Notes: generated from the sequence alone by a model not told the origin. Positions 8,428-17,300 are shown, counted from the stretch's first letter. The stretch: DNA of 64,000 bases from Pseudomonas sp. Os17 (GCF_001547895.1 NZ_AP014627.1:3227501-3291500), one strand, 5' to 3'. A program made the numbers and translations.

Positions 8428-9971
8428 AGGGCTTCTCCGGCGTCCAGGCGCGCGAGTAACTCCTCGCCCCGTTGCCAGATGGCGTCCCGGCGCGGGGCGT
8501 CCATGCGTTGCAGGTTGCGATAGGTGAGGGCCAGCCGCGGATTGCTGCCCAGTTGCTCCTGGTGGCGGATCAGGAAATGCCAGTACAGGGCATTGAACGG
8601 GCAGGCATCGTTGCCCGTGGCCTGGTCCACCCGGTAACGGCAGCCGCCGCAGTAGTCGGACATCCGCTGGATATAGCGGCCGCTGGCGCAATAGGGCTTG
8701 GAGCCCAGGTAGCCGCCGTCGGCGTGCATCACCATGCCCAGGGTGTTGGGCAACTCGACCCAGTCGAAGGCATCCAGGTAGACCGCCAGGTACCAGTCGC
8801 AGATGGCCTTGGGGGCGATGCCGGCCAGCAGGGCGAAGTTGCCGGTGACCATCAACCGCTGGATATGGTGGGCATAGCCCAGCTCCAGGGTCTGGCCGAT
8901 GGCCTGGGCCATGCAGCGCATGTCGGTGGCGCCGTTCCAGTAGAACTCCGGCAGGGCCCGGCTATTGCCCAGGCCGTTAAGCTCGGCGTAGTCGGGCATG
9001 CGCAGCCAGTAGATGCCGCGGACATATTCACGCCAGCCGATCAGTTGGCGGATGAAACCCTCCGCGGCATTCAGTGCCACCCGGTTCTCGCGGTAGGCAC
9101 GCTCGACATCGGCGCAGAGCTGGCGCACATCCAGCAGGCCGATGTTCAGCGCGGCACTGATCCGCGCGTGAAACAGAAAGGGCTCGCCCTCGGCCATGGC
9201 GTCCTGGTAGTCGCCGAAGGCGGCCAGGGAAAAGTCGAGGAAGTGCTGCCACAGCTGCTGCGCCTGCTCGTGGGTCACCGGATAGTCGAAGCCTGTCAGG
9301 TCGCCGTAGTGATCGCTGAAGCGCTGGTTCACCAGTTGCATCACGTCGCGGGTGATGGCGTCGTGGCCGAAGCGCGCCGCAAAGGGCCCGCGCAGGCCCC
9401 GGGGCAGGGCCTTACGGTTGTCGGCATCGAGGTTCCAGGTGCCGCCGCAGGGGCGTCCGTCGGGCTCCAGCAGCAGGCCGCTTTGCTTGCGCATCTCGCG
9501 GTAGAAATATTCCATGCGCAACGACGTCCGCCCGGCCGCCCACCGGCCGAAGGCTTCGCGGGAGCACAGGAACCGCCGGTCCACATGAAAGGTCAGGGGC
9601 AGGCCCGCATCGCGCAGCGCCTGTTCCAGTCGCCATTCTCCGCACTCGGTGACATGCAGCTGCGTCGCGCCGAGGGCCGCCTGCCAGCGCCGCAGCTCAC
9701 CGGGCAGGCTGCCGCTGTTGGCGGGGTCGTCCAGGGTGACGTAGATCACCTGCCAGCCTTGCTCGCGCAGGCGCGCGGCAAAGTGGCGCATGGCGCTGAA
9801 GATCAGCAGGATTTTCTGCGGATGATGCCGGACATAACGCGCTTCGCTGTCGACTTCGGCCATCAGCAGCGTGTCGTGGGCCGGGTCCAGGACCTTGAGC
9901 AACTCCAGGTCGAACGACAGCTGGTCGCCCAGCACCAGCCCCAGTCGACCGCCAGTGGCGGCGCTTACCAT
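8424..9971 (-). CDS. Fe-S bacterial cryptochrome / (6-4) photolyase-related protein
   Basis: A 515-residue member of the photolyase-related FeS-BCP class (PhrB/CryB type). The N-terminal alpha/beta domain starts [15 protein letters not shown] and includes [22 protein letters not shown]. The helical FAD-binding domain contains [36 protein letters not shown] and [21 protein letters not shown]. The C-terminal part has the cysteines expected to hold a [4Fe-4S] cluster ([23 protein letters not shown]). These enzymes repair UV (6-4) lesions with light, and some members are photosensors. It overlaps the upstream SDR by 7 bp and the downstream DUF2256 by 4 bp, so the three genes are one operon. Repair versus sensing cannot be settled from sequence. 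Confidence 0.9.
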   Translation of the reverse strand: MVSAATGGRLGLVLGDQLSFDLELLKVLDPAHDTLLMAEVDSEARYVRHHPQKILLIFSAMRHFAARLREQGWQVIYVTLDDPANSGSLPGELRRWQAALGATQLHVTECGEWRLEQALRDAGLPLTFHVDRRFLCSREAFGRWAAGRTSLRMEYFYREMRKQSGLLLEPDGRPCGGTWNLDADNRKALPRGLRGPFAARFGHDAITRDVMQLVNQRFSDHYGDLTGFDYPVTHEQAQQLWQHFLDFSLAAFGDYQDAMAEGEPFLFHARISAALNIGLLDVRQLCADVERAYRENRVALNAAEGFIRQLIGWREYVRGIYWLRMPDYAELNGLGNSRALPEFYWNGATDMRCMAQAIGQTLELGYAHHIQRLMVTGNFALLAGIAPKAICDWYLAVYLDAFDWVELPNTLGMVMHADGGYLGSKPYCASGRYIQRMSDYCGGCRYRVDQATGNDACPFNALYWHFLIRHQEQLGSNPRLALTYRNLQRMDAPRRDAIWQRGEELLARLDAGEAL

Positions 9972-10675
9972 GGCAGACGCTCGCCGTCGTAGGCAAAGAA
10001 CTGGCCGCTGTCGGCTGCGCTCAGGCGGTCGATCAGCGCCAGCAGCTCCCGGGCCGCCACGCTGGCCGGACGCGCCGCCGCGGAGCCGCGGAACGGCTGC
10101 GACAACTGCGAAACCACGGTGCCGGGATGCAGGCTGAGCAGGCGGGCGCCGGGCCGGGTTCGCGCCAGTTCGATGGCCGCGGTCTTGACCAGCATGTTCA
10201 GCGCGGCCTTGGAGGCACGATAGGCGTACCAGCCGCCCAGGCGGTTGTCGCCGATGCTGCCGACCTTGGCCGACAGCAGCGCCATCGCGCCCTGGGGGGC
10301 TAGCAGGGGCAGGAAGTGACGCATGACCAGGGCCGGGCCCACGGCATTGACCTGGAACACTGCCTTGAGTGTCTCGTCCTCAAGGGCGGCGTAGGTTTTT
10401 TCCGGCTTGACGTCGGCGCGATGCAGCAGGCCGGCGGCATGCACGATCAGTTGGTAGGGCGCCTCATCCGCCAATGCGGCGGCGGCCGCGGCAATGCTCT
10501 CGGGCCGTTCGAGGTCGAGCCCGGGAAGCGTGCCGCGGGACAGGGCGCGGACCCCCGCACAGTGCGGGTCCTCTTCGAGCCATTGGCAAAAGGCCGAACC
10601 CAGGGCGCCGCTGGCGCCAATCACCAGCGCACGGTAGCCCGCGCCCAGGGACTGCATGTTCAAGGTATTGCTCAT
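9965..10675 (-). CDS. Short-chain dehydrogenase/reductase (CsgA-like)
   Basis: A 236-residue classical SDR. The cofactor loop is GASGALGSAF, the NAG-equivalent is HAAGLLH, and the catalytic pair is YAYRASKAAL (Y-x3-K), preceded by LLSAKVGSI with the catalytic serine. A short SDR of this type leads the photolyase operon here. Such SDRs are often co-transcribed with photolyase genes in pseudomonads, so it is probably light- or stress-induced with them. The start at 10675 places it 76 bp downstream of a TGTACA repeat that looks like its operator. The substrate is unknown. Confidence 0.87.
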   Translation of the reverse strand: MSNTLNMQSLGAGYRALVIGASGALGSAFCQWLEEDPHCAGVRALSRGTLPGLDLERPESIAAAAAALADEAPYQLIVHAAGLLHRADVKPEKTYAALEDETLKAVFQVNAVGPALVMRHFLPLLAPQGAMALLSAKVGSIGDNRLGGWYAYRASKAALNMLVKTAAIELARTRPGARLLSLHPGTVVSQLSQPFRGSAAARPASVAARELLALIDRLSAADSGQFFAYDGERLPW

Positions 10676-10750
10676 TGTGTGTTACCCACCGATTGACGTG
10701 GCAGCGAGCCTGACTCCCTGCTCACACCGTGAAAATCCATGGGTAATATT

Positions 10751-10775
10751 TGTACATAAAATTTGATTTTGTACA
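10751..10775. promoter_or_regulatory. Paired TGTACA boxes, candidate LitR/MerR-type light operator
   Basis: Two identical palindromic TGTACA hexamers at 10751-10756 and 10770-10775, 19 bp apart start to start, in an AT-rich stretch. They lie between the SDR-photolyase operon (minus) and a small membrane-protein gene (plus). Paired TGTAxA boxes are known targets of light-responsive MerR regulators (LitR/CarH type) that control photolyase genes in several bacteria. No such regulator gene is in this window. Confidence 0.5.
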
Positions 10776-10851
10776 GGTTATTTGCAGAATTGCCTGCTAA
10801 AAATCTTCCGGCACAAGCCATTGCCGGCTTCTGCGAACCCAGGAGAGTGCC

Positions 10852-10995
10852 ATGTGGGGGATCTACCTGCTGTTGAGCCTGGTTGCGGTCATGGCGCTGT
10901 TCCTGTGCCTGCGCCGACGACAGCCCAGGGGGACGGGCCAGCGGCACAGGGCCAGTGCCTGTCTGGGCGGCGAAGAGTCGTACCCGGGGGATTAG
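10852..10995 (+). CDS. Small membrane protein, 47 residues
   Basis: It starts MWGIYLLLSLVAVMALFLCL, one hydrophobic membrane segment at residues 3-20. A basic segment RRRQPRG and a polar C-terminus ending SYPGD follow. A near-perfect ribosome-binding site, AGGAGA, lies six bases before the ATG, which is the main reason to call it. It diverges from the SDR-photolyase operon and may share the TGTACA operator. No family recognised; positive-inside topology suggests the tail is cytoplasmic. Confidence 0.6.
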   Translation: MWGIYLLLSLVAVMALFLCLRRRQPRGTGQRHRASACLGGEESYPGD

Positions 10996-11091
10996 GTTGT
11001 ACGTTGTGAGTCTGCTGTACAGCTTTGCCCTGAGGCTGGGCTGGGCAGGAGCTGCCCGCCGGCCCGGGTCAGGGGCGGGCGGAGCGCTCGA

Positions 11092-12303
11092 TCAAGCGGC
11101 CACGCCGAGCCAGGGCAGCGCCAGGTACAGCTTGATCACGATGGCGTTGCTGATGTCGATGAAGAAGGCGCCGACCATGGGCACCACCAGAAACGCCATC
11201 TGCGACGGCCCGTAGCGCTGGGTCACCGCCTGCATGTTGGCGATGGCGGTCGGGGTCGCGCCGAGGCCGAAGCCGCAATGGCCGGCCGCCAGAACCGCGG
11301 CGTCATAGTTGCGGCCCATGACGCGGAAGGTGACGAAGATCGCAAACAGCGCCATCACCAGGGTCTGCACGGCCAGCAGCGTCAGGATCGGCAGGGCCAG
11401 GGTGGCCAGGTCCCACAGCCGCAGCGACATCAAGGCAATCGCCAGGAACAGCGACAGGCTGACATTGCCCAGCAGCGACACCTCCTGATCGACGACCTGG
11501 TGCCAGCCCAGTGCCGACAGGCCGTTGCGCAACACCACCCCGACGAACAGCACGCAGACGAAGGTCGGCAACTCCAGCGCCGTGCCCTGGATCAAGTCAC
11601 CGAGAAAGCTCCCGGCCTGCAGGCTGATGGCAACCAGGGCCAGGGTTTCGATGAAGCTCAGCGCGGTGATCTGCCGCTCCTTGTACGGCTGCTCATAGCC
11701 CCTGGGCAGGCGCGGCTCGGCCTGGGCAAGGCCGGGAGTCTGCACCCGCTTGACCAGCAGGCGGGCGACCGGTCCGCCGATCAAACCGCCCAGTACCAGG
11801 CCGAAGGTGGCCGAGGCCATGGCAATTTCCGGAGCCGAGGCCAGGCCGTACTGCTCCTTGAATACCGCCCCCCAGGCGCCGCCCGTACCGTGACCGCCGG
11901 ACAGGGTCACCGAGCCGGCCAGCAGTCCCATCAACGGATCAAGCCCCAATGCCTTGGCCAGGCCGATGCCCATGGCGTTCTGCACCAACAGAAAAGTGGT
12001 CACCACCAGCAGGAAGATCGCCAGTTTGCGTCCGCCCTTTTTCAGGCTGGCAAAGTCCGCGCTCAGGCCGATGGTGGCGAAGAAGGCCAGCATCAAGGGC
12101 GCCTGCAGTGATTTGTCGATGCTGACCTCAATGTCTGCAAAAACTCGAAGCGCCAGAAGCAGCACGGCCACCACCAGGCCGCCCGCCACCGGTTCGGGGA
12201 TGTTGTAGGCCCGCAGGAAACCGACCCGGGTGACAAGGCCCCGTCCCAGCAACAGCACCAATGACGCGGCCACCAGGGTTCCATAGAAGTCCAGTTGGAC
12301 CAT
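11092..12303 (-). CDS. gltS: Sodium/glutamate symporter GltS
   Basis: A 403-residue inner-membrane protein with about ten hydrophobic segments, matching the GltS (ESS) family length. Conserved parts include YNIPEPVAGGLVVA near the N-terminus and the reentrant-loop motifs LAGSVTLSGGHGTGGAWG and AAGHCGFGLGATPTAIANM. These are the two inverted-repeat Gly-rich loops that bind substrate and Na+. It imports glutamate with sodium. I chose ATG 12303, which has GAGGAG seven bases upstream. A GTG two codons earlier would abut that site. It is single, with its own long upstream region. Confidence 0.93.
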   Translation of the reverse strand: MVQLDFYGTLVAASLVLLLGRGLVTRVGFLRAYNIPEPVAGGLVVAVLLLALRVFADIEVSIDKSLQAPLMLAFFATIGLSADFASLKKGGRKLAIFLLVVTTFLLVQNAMGIGLAKALGLDPLMGLLAGSVTLSGGHGTGGAWGAVFKEQYGLASAPEIAMASATFGLVLGGLIGGPVARLLVKRVQTPGLAQAEPRLPRGYEQPYKERQITALSFIETLALVAISLQAGSFLGDLIQGTALELPTFVCVLFVGVVLRNGLSALGWHQVVDQEVSLLGNVSLSLFLAIALMSLRLWDLATLALPILTLLAVQTLVMALFAIFVTFRVMGRNYDAAVLAAGHCGFGLGATPTAIANMQAVTQRYGPSQMAFLVVPMVGAFFIDISNAIVIKLYLALPWLGVAA

Positions 12304-12930
12304 TCGCACACTCCTCGGTCTGGGTTCCCGGACGCGCTGCCTGCCTGCGGCGTCGACGGATTGGGTTGAGAAGCCTCAACCCGGTGGATTAGGGGGCAAG
12401 GGCGGCCGTCACTGGCTTGCCTGCCTCAAGCATGATTTGCGCGCATTGCCCGGTGCCGACCGATCGGGCCGGAGCGGCGGATCGGCGTCATGAGCGGCAA
12501 TGCTTGGGGTTCGCTGCGGTCGCGTTGTCGCCGGCCGGAGCTTTGGTGCTTTGCGTGGGTCGTGTTCAAACCGTTGATTCACCAGGTATTTCACCCCGGC
12601 AATGAAGCGCGGAGTTCAGCGCCACAGCGTTAAGCACGGATTAACAGTGGGACAGGCGCGGCTGGAAACCGGCTTTTTAAGAAATGTCCTAAAGAGCCGC
12701 CGGGTAGCGACGGTCTTTTCCGCCATCCAGGTCGGTGCTTTCTGATCCAGATCAGCACATTCGACTCAGCGACGCCCAGACTGACGGGCGCCGGACTCAA
12801 ATCTGTCAATACCGGGCGCATAAGGGCATAGGGAAGAGGCCGCGCGGCTCATTCTGTTGCGGGTGTCCAGCGCCTCAAGCCCCGTTTCGCCAGCCACCAC
12901 CTGGCTGGCAACGCATTCAGTGGAGTCGCT
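12304..12930. other. Non-coding region between gltS and phosphoketolase gene
   Basis: No convincing gene. It contains the divergent promoter regions of gltS (minus) and xfp (plus). A stem-loop with perfect 8-bp arms GGGTTGAG/CTCAACCC (12363-12382) lies 60 bp upstream of gltS. An Anr/FNR-like palindrome is at 12742-12755. The short open frames here lack ribosome-binding sites and family features. Confidence 0.5.
12742..12755. promoter_or_regulatory. Anr/FNR-like box upstream of xfp
   Basis: CTGATCCAGATCAG matches the FNR/Anr consensus TTGAT-N4-ATCAA except at the two outer bases. It lies about 176 bp upstream of the phosphoketolase start. If used, it would link xfp to low oxygen. A weak, two-mismatch prediction. 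Confidence 0.35.
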
Positions 12931-15435
12931 ATGTATCGCTTCAATGCACGGCTTTCCAGCGCTGAGCTGGTCGATACCCCGTTGCCGGTCCAGGCCGGCG
13001 CTGCCGAGCCAGCCGGGCCGCTGGCGCCCGAACTGCTGCTACGCCTGCAGCGCTACTGGGACGCGGCCAACTACCTGTGCGTCGGCCAGATCTACCTGCA
13101 GGCCAACGCCTTGCTGCGTGAACCCTTGCGCCCCGAGCACATCAAGCCGCGGCTGCTGGGGCACTGGGGGACATCGGTCGGGCAGAGTTTCATCTACGTG
13201 CACCTGAACCGGCTGATCAGCGAGCGCGGCGTGCAGACCGTCTTCATTTCCGGGCCGGGCCATGGCGGCCCCACGCTCAACGCCTGCGCCTGGCTGGAGG
13301 GCACCTACAGCGAGGTGCACGCCGACGTCACTCAGGACGAAGCCGGCATGCTGCGGCTGTTTCGCAGCTTCTCCACCCCCGGCGGCATACCCAGCCACTG
13401 CGGGCCGCACACCCCCAATTCACTGCACGAAGGCGGCGAGCTGGGCTATTCGCTGTTGCACGCCTTCGGTGCGGTGTTCGACAACCCGGACTTGCTGGTG
13501 GCCTGTGTCGTCGGTGACGGCGAAGCCGAGACCTGCCCGCTGGAGGGCAGTTGGAAGAGCGTGCACTTTCTGGACCCGCGGCGTGACGGCGCGGTGCTGC
13601 CGATCCTGCACCTCAACGGCTACAAGATTTCCGGGCCGACGGTGGAGGCGCGCCTGGCCGATGAAGACTTGCTGGAGCTGTATCGCGGGCGCGGTTATCA
13701 GCCGCAGATCGTCGCCGGTGACGATCTGCCCGGGATGCATCAACGCTTCGCCGCGGCGCTCAATGACTGTCACGACCAGATCCTGTCGATCCAGGCGCAG
13801 GCCAGGACCCTCGGCTCGCCGGTACGGGCGCGCTGGCCGCTGATCATCCTGCGCAGCCCCAAGGGCTGGACCGGTCCGAAAGTGGTGGACGGCCTGCCGG
13901 TGGAGGGCACCTTCCGCGCGCATCAGGTGCCCCTGGCCAATGTCCGCGACAATCCCGAGCACCTGCAGCAGCTGGAGAGCTGGATGCGCAGCTATGCGCC
14001 GGCCACCTTGTTCAGTGACAGCGGGGCGTTGCTGCCCGAACTCCAGGCCCTGACGCCAGCGGCCGAGTTGCGCATGGGCGCGGTGCCCCATGTGAATGGC
14101 GGCCGGCGGCTGATCGCCCTGGAGCTGCCGGATTTCGCCCACTACGGGCTGCAGGTCCCAGGCCCCGGGCAGGTGATTGCCGAGGCACCGCGCAAGCTCG
14201 GCGAGTACCTGCGGGACGTGATGCGCAACAACCCGCGCAACTTTCGTGTGTTCGGCCCCGATGAAACCAACTCCAACCGCCTCAATGCGGTATTCGAAGC
14301 CGACCGGCGCACCGCCTGCGGCCCGTGCCTGTCGATCGACGATCGGCTGGCGCCGGACGGCCGGGTCATGGAGGTGCTCAGCGAGCACCTGTGCGAAGGC
14401 TGGCTGGAGGGCTATCTGCTGACCGGTCGCCACGGCATGTGGTCGACCTACGAGGCCTTCGCCCAGGTGGTGGATTCAATGGTCACCCAGCACGCCAAAT
14501 GGCTGCAGCAGAGCAAGGAGTTTGCCTGGCGGCGCCCCTTGGCGTCGCTGAACATCCTGATCACCAGTCATGCCTGGCGCAACGACCACAACGGCTTCAG
14601 CCATCAGTCCACCGGGTTTGTCGACAATGTGCTGCAGCGCCGATCCGACGTGGTACGGGTGTACTACCCGCCGGACGCCAATTGCCTGCTGAATGTGTTT
14701 GATCACTGCCTGCGCAGCCGCGACTACATCAACGTGGTGACCTGCGGCAAACAGCCGGATTTTCAGTGGCTGGATTTCGCTACGGCGCTGCAGCACTGCT
14801 CCCAGGGCGCTTCGATCTGGGCATTCGCCAGCAATGACCACGGGCAGCGGCCCGATGTGGTCCTGGCCTGCGCCGGCGATGTGCCCACGGCGGAAGCGGT
14901 AGCGGCCAGCTGGCTGCTGCAGAAGCATGTCCCGGGCATCCGCGTCAGGCTGGTCAATGTGGTGGACCTGGGCATTCTCGCCGCGCCCCAGGACCGGCCC
15001 CACGGCATGGACCATCTGGCGTTCGAAGCGCTGTTCACCGGCGATGTGCCGGTGATGTTCGCCTTTCATGGTTCGACCTGGGTGATCCACTCCATGGTCC
15101 ATGGCCGGGCCAACGAAGCGCGCTTCCATGTGCGCGGCTTCAGCGATCGCGGCAGCACCACCACGCCTTTCGACATGGTGGTGCTGAACAACATGAGCCG
15201 CTATCAACTGGCGCTGGACGCCTTGACCCATGTGCCGCGCCTGCAGGAGCAGGCGCGGCCGGCGGTTGAGCATTTCCAGAGCCAGCTGCGCCGCCACCAG
15301 TTGTGGATCCGCGAGCATTTCGAAGACCTGCCGGAAATCCGCAACTGGAGCTGGACCGCGGATTTCAGCGAGCGGCACAGCCCGCCGCCGCTGGCCCAAG
15401 GGCAGCTCAGGGGGCCAGCGTACAGCGACACCTGA
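12931..15435 (+). CDS. xfp: Phosphoketolase (Xfp family)
   Basis: An 834-residue thiamine-diphosphate enzyme that splits xylulose-5-phosphate and/or fructose-6-phosphate with phosphate into acetyl-phosphate and a shorter sugar phosphate. Family landmarks are LGHWGTSVGQSFIYVHLNR, SGPGHGGPTLNACAWLEG and GGIPSHCGPHTPNSLHEGGE. The TPP motif is GDGEAETCPLEGSW ... HLNGYKISGPT. Later come FGPDETNSNR, EGYLLTGRHGMWSTYEAF and SWRNDHNGFSHQ-like SHAWRNDHNGFSHQ. Length and motif order are complete. It stands alone with a 3' hairpin. The specificity (X5P only or dual) cannot be read from sequence. An upstream Anr-like box would fit a role in fermentative or oxygen-limited carbon metabolism. Confidence 0.93.
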   Translation: MYRFNARLSSAELVDTPLPVQAGAAEPAGPLAPELLLRLQRYWDAANYLCVGQIYLQANALLREPLRPEHIKPRLLGHWGTSVGQSFIYVHLNRLISERGVQTVFISGPGHGGPTLNACAWLEGTYSEVHADVTQDEAGMLRLFRSFSTPGGIPSHCGPHTPNSLHEGGELGYSLLHAFGAVFDNPDLLVACVVGDGEAETCPLEGSWKSVHFLDPRRDGAVLPILHLNGYKISGPTVEARLADEDLLELYRGRGYQPQIVAGDDLPGMHQRFAAALNDCHDQILSIQAQARTLGSPVRARWPLIILRSPKGWTGPKVVDGLPVEGTFRAHQVPLANVRDNPEHLQQLESWMRSYAPATLFSDSGALLPELQALTPAAELRMGAVPHVNGGRRLIALELPDFAHYGLQVPGPGQVIAEAPRKLGEYLRDVMRNNPRNFRVFGPDETNSNRLNAVFEADRRTACGPCLSIDDRLAPDGRVMEVLSEHLCEGWLEGYLLTGRHGMWSTYEAFAQVVDSMVTQHAKWLQQSKEFAWRRPLASLNILITSHAWRNDHNGFSHQSTGFVDNVLQRRSDVVRVYYPPDANCLLNVFDHCLRSRDYINVVTCGKQPDFQWLDFATALQHCSQGASIWAFASNDHGQRPDVVLACAGDVPTAEAVAASWLLQKHVPGIRVRLVNVVDLGILAAPQDRPHGMDHLAFEALFTGDVPVMFAFHGSTWVIHSMVHGRANEARFHVRGFSDRGSTTTPFDMVVLNNMSRYQLALDALTHVPRLQEQARPAVEHFQSQLRRHQLWIREHFEDLPEIRNWSWTADFSERHSPPPLAQGQLRGPAYSDT

Positions 15436-15438
15436 GTG

Positions 15439-15472
15439 CCCTGCGCCCGAGGTCCTTGACCCGGGCGCAGGG
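15439..15472 (+). terminator. Hairpin after xfp
   Basis: Perfect 11-bp arms CCCTGCGCCCG (15439-15449) and CGGGCGCAGGG (15462-15472) start 4 bp after the xfp stop. There is no strong T run, but the stem is long and GC-rich. Confidence 0.6.
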
Positions 15473-15535
15473 CCCGCTGCCAGCAGCCAGGTCACGCTTC
15501 ATCCGCCGGGTTGTTCGGTGTTAAAGTCGCGCCCC

Positions 15536-15922
15536 ATGAAATTGTCCCGCCCCGACCGCTCGCTGATTGCCTGGACCCTGTATTTTTGCGTCCTGTTCAA
15601 TGTGTTCGCCTGCGGCTTGGGGCACGGCCAGATGATGGGCCTGGCCCTCAACGGGGTGGGCGGGCAGTTCTGCTCCTCCCTGGGCAGCAAGGCCCCGCTG
15701 CAGCAGTCCGACTTCAGCGACCAGAGCGCCGCCAGTACCTGGGCCGGCAGCTTCTCCTGCCCGGTCTGTTCGGGAGCGGCCCTGAGTCTGGTCCTGCTGT
15801 TCTGCCTGAGCTGGCTGCTGCGTATCGGCCAGTTCCGGCGCCATAGCCTTGAACCGCGCTGCAAGGCGCCCCCGCGCTACTCCTGGCCCTCGGCCAATCC
15901 CCGAGCCTCCCCGCTGATCTGA
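15536..15922 (+). CDS. DUF2946 family protein (first paralogue)
   Basis: A 128-residue protein with an N-terminal hydrophobic segment (SLIAWTLYFCVLFNVFACG) and a second near residue 85 (GAALSLVLLFCLSWLL). Cysteines occur in QFCSS and FSCPVCSG. It ends WPSANPRASPLI, almost the same ending as the paralogue at 16105-16500. DUF2946 proteins are small membrane or secreted proteins often found near copper or TonB-receptor genes; the Cys and His residues suggest metal binding. ATG 15536 was chosen over longer upstream extensions that overlap xfp. No copper receptor is next door here, so the role is uncertain. Confidence 0.78.
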   Translation: MKLSRPDRSLIAWTLYFCVLFNVFACGLGHGQMMGLALNGVGGQFCSSLGSKAPLQQSDFSDQSAASTWAGSFSCPVCSGAALSLVLLFCLSWLLRIGQFRRHSLEPRCKAPPRYSWPSANPRASPLI

Positions 15923-16057
15923 GCTCGCAAGCGGACAGCCGCCTTCGCCGCTGACCGCCGGTAGGCCTGTCTCCCTCCTGCCTCTGGCTGCCGTTCGCGG
16001 CCGTGGCTGCGTGGCTGAATGCAGGCCGTTCGATTCTCAAGATGTGGAGGGCGTGGC

Positions 16058-16105
16058 ATGAACGCTTTTCAACGCCGGCTCCCTGACCTGGGCGCGCGCC
16101 GCTGA
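16058..16105 (+). CDS. Possible 15-residue leader peptide before second DUF2946 gene
   Basis: ATG at 16058 has GGAGG upstream at usable spacing and encodes MNAFQRRLPDLGARR. Its TGA overlaps the ATG of the DUF2946 gene (TGATG), an arrangement typical of translational coupling. It could instead be the former N-terminus of that gene, now out of frame. No family. Confidence 0.35.
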   Translation: MNAFQRRLPDLGARR

Positions 16106-16500
16106 TGTTCGTGTGCGGGCTGCGCAATGCCAGCCGGCAGAACGCCTGGGTCGCGGCGTTCCTGGCCATTGTGCTGAAGATCACGGCGCTGCCCATGGCC
16201 AGTGCCATGGGCACCCTGAGCCTGGAGCAACTGCTGGCGGGCAGTTTCTGTTCGTCCGGCGGCGTGCGGCTTGCCGTGGCCCTGGACAAAGACCCGGCCA
16301 GTTCGGCGGTGCAGGGCGATTCGGGCCATTGCTGCTGCTCGCAGTCGATCGGCGCTGCGCCGCTGGGGGCGTCTTCCCCGGTCTTGCCGGTCTTCCTCGG
16401 CCCGGCACCGCGCCTGCCGAGCGGCCGGCCGCTGAGGCTGACGCCTCGCCAACGCTGGCCGTCGATCAATCCCCGGGCTTCTCCCCACGCTGATGCATGA
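16105..16500 (+). CDS. DUF2946 family protein (second paralogue)
   Basis: A 131-residue protein with a hydrophobic segment NAWVAAFLAIVLKITALPMA that probably acts as a signal or anchor. A cysteine cluster GHCCCSQS and an FCSSGG motif follow at the place where the first paralogue has QFCSSLG. Both end in WPSxNPRASP, so they are tandem duplicates that have diverged. The ATG at 16105 has no separate ribosome-binding site but overlaps the stop of a 15-residue frame that does, suggesting coupled translation. Metal-related function is inferred from family context only. Confidence 0.72.
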   Translation: MFVCGLRNASRQNAWVAAFLAIVLKITALPMASAMGTLSLEQLLAGSFCSSGGVRLAVALDKDPASSAVQGDSGHCCCSQSIGAAPLGASSPVLPVFLGPAPRLPSGRPLRLTPRQRWPSINPRASPHADA

Positions 16501-16579
16501 CCGTTGTCATTCGCGCGTCCCCACGGCCGGTGGCCGAGGACGTGTTCATGGTTATTGCAAAGATGCAAAGGAGCACCAC

Positions 16580-16672
16580 ATGGCTCGAATCATTCACGGC
16601 CGGCGACAACCGCCACGGCCCGTGGCCGCCAATCTGGACAAGGGTCGCCGGAGGCTGGCATGCGCGCACTAG
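16580..16672 (+). CDS. Possible 30-residue basic peptide
   Basis: It has a strong ribosome-binding site (AAAGGAG, 6 bases before ATG 16580) and encodes a basic peptide starting MARIIHGRRQPPRPVAANL. It overlaps the next gene's start by 13 bp. It is too short for codon statistics. It may be a real small protein or a translational leader for the gene at 16660. Confidence 0.35.
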   Translation: MARIIHGRRQPPRPVAANLDKGRRRLACAH

Positions 16673-17241
16673 CGATCCCCTCTGGCGTCAGCCGTCTGCT
16701 GAGTAAAAGCACGCGGGGCCCCAACCACGGCGACTTTCTGCTGCCGTTTCCCGATTACCCGAGCAACGCTCGCAGCTTCGTGCACCTGGATGCGCGCCTG
16801 CTGCCGTACTGGCACACCCTGTTCGATGTCTGCCCGGGGCTGCTCAAGCTCGATCCGCCGGACGGCTTGAACATCTTTCGTGGCTTCATGACCTGGGCCT
16901 ACCGCAATCATCCGCCGCTGAACTGGACCTATTACCTGAGCCTGTGCCGCTGGCTGCTGGGGTCGCGCTACGCAGCGCGGATCAATGTGGAGCATATCGA
17001 GGCGTTCATGAGCGCCGCGGCCGCGCGCTGGATCAACACCGACGACAGTCAGGCCCGTGGGCTGGTACTGGCCTGGCGCGAATCTGCGGACTGGGTGTTC
17101 GACTGGAAGGTGGCGCCGCGTCTGGTGCCGCAGGCCGAGGGCGGGCCGGAGGAGTACCCGCCGGTGCCCTGGGACTTTGCCTGGTGCCCATTGAGCGCCA
17201 AGGGCGGCGCGGGCTTTCGTCGTTGGTTGCCGATTCCCTGA
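16660..17241 (+). CDS. Hypothetical protein, 193 residues
   Basis: I do not recognise the family. The start is ATG 16660 with GGAGG five bases upstream; longer frames begin before this without good signals. The protein has no signal peptide, is rich in Trp/Tyr/Pro, and includes YWHTLFDVCPGLLKLDPPDG and FRGFMTWAYRNHPPLNWTYY. These look like the start of a folded soluble domain. It ends GAGFRRWLPIP. It lies 159 bp after the DUF2946 pair on the same strand and may be transcribed with it. A strong hairpin follows at 17265-17293. Function unknown. Confidence 0.65.
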   Translation: MRALAIPSGVSRLLSKSTRGPNHGDFLLPFPDYPSNARSFVHLDARLLPYWHTLFDVCPGLLKLDPPDGLNIFRGFMTWAYRNHPPLNWTYYLSLCRWLLGSRYAARINVEHIEAFMSAAAARWINTDDSQARGLVLAWRESADWVFDWKVAPRLVPQAEGGPEEYPPVPWDFAWCPLSAKGGAGFRRWLPIP

Positions 17242-17264
17242 GACGGCTATCCGCCCAGGGCTGA

Positions 17265-17293
17265 TGCCCGGCAGACCCCGGGTCTGCCGGGCA
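17265..17293. terminator. Long perfect hairpin between convergent genes
   Basis: TGCCCGGCAGACCC and GGGTCTGCCGGGCA are perfect 14-bp arms around a single central C. It sits 24 bp after one gene and 8 bp after the convergent fasciclin gene, so it probably stops transcription from both sides. There is no T run. Confidence 0.65.
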
Positions 17294-17300
17294 CCTTGGG

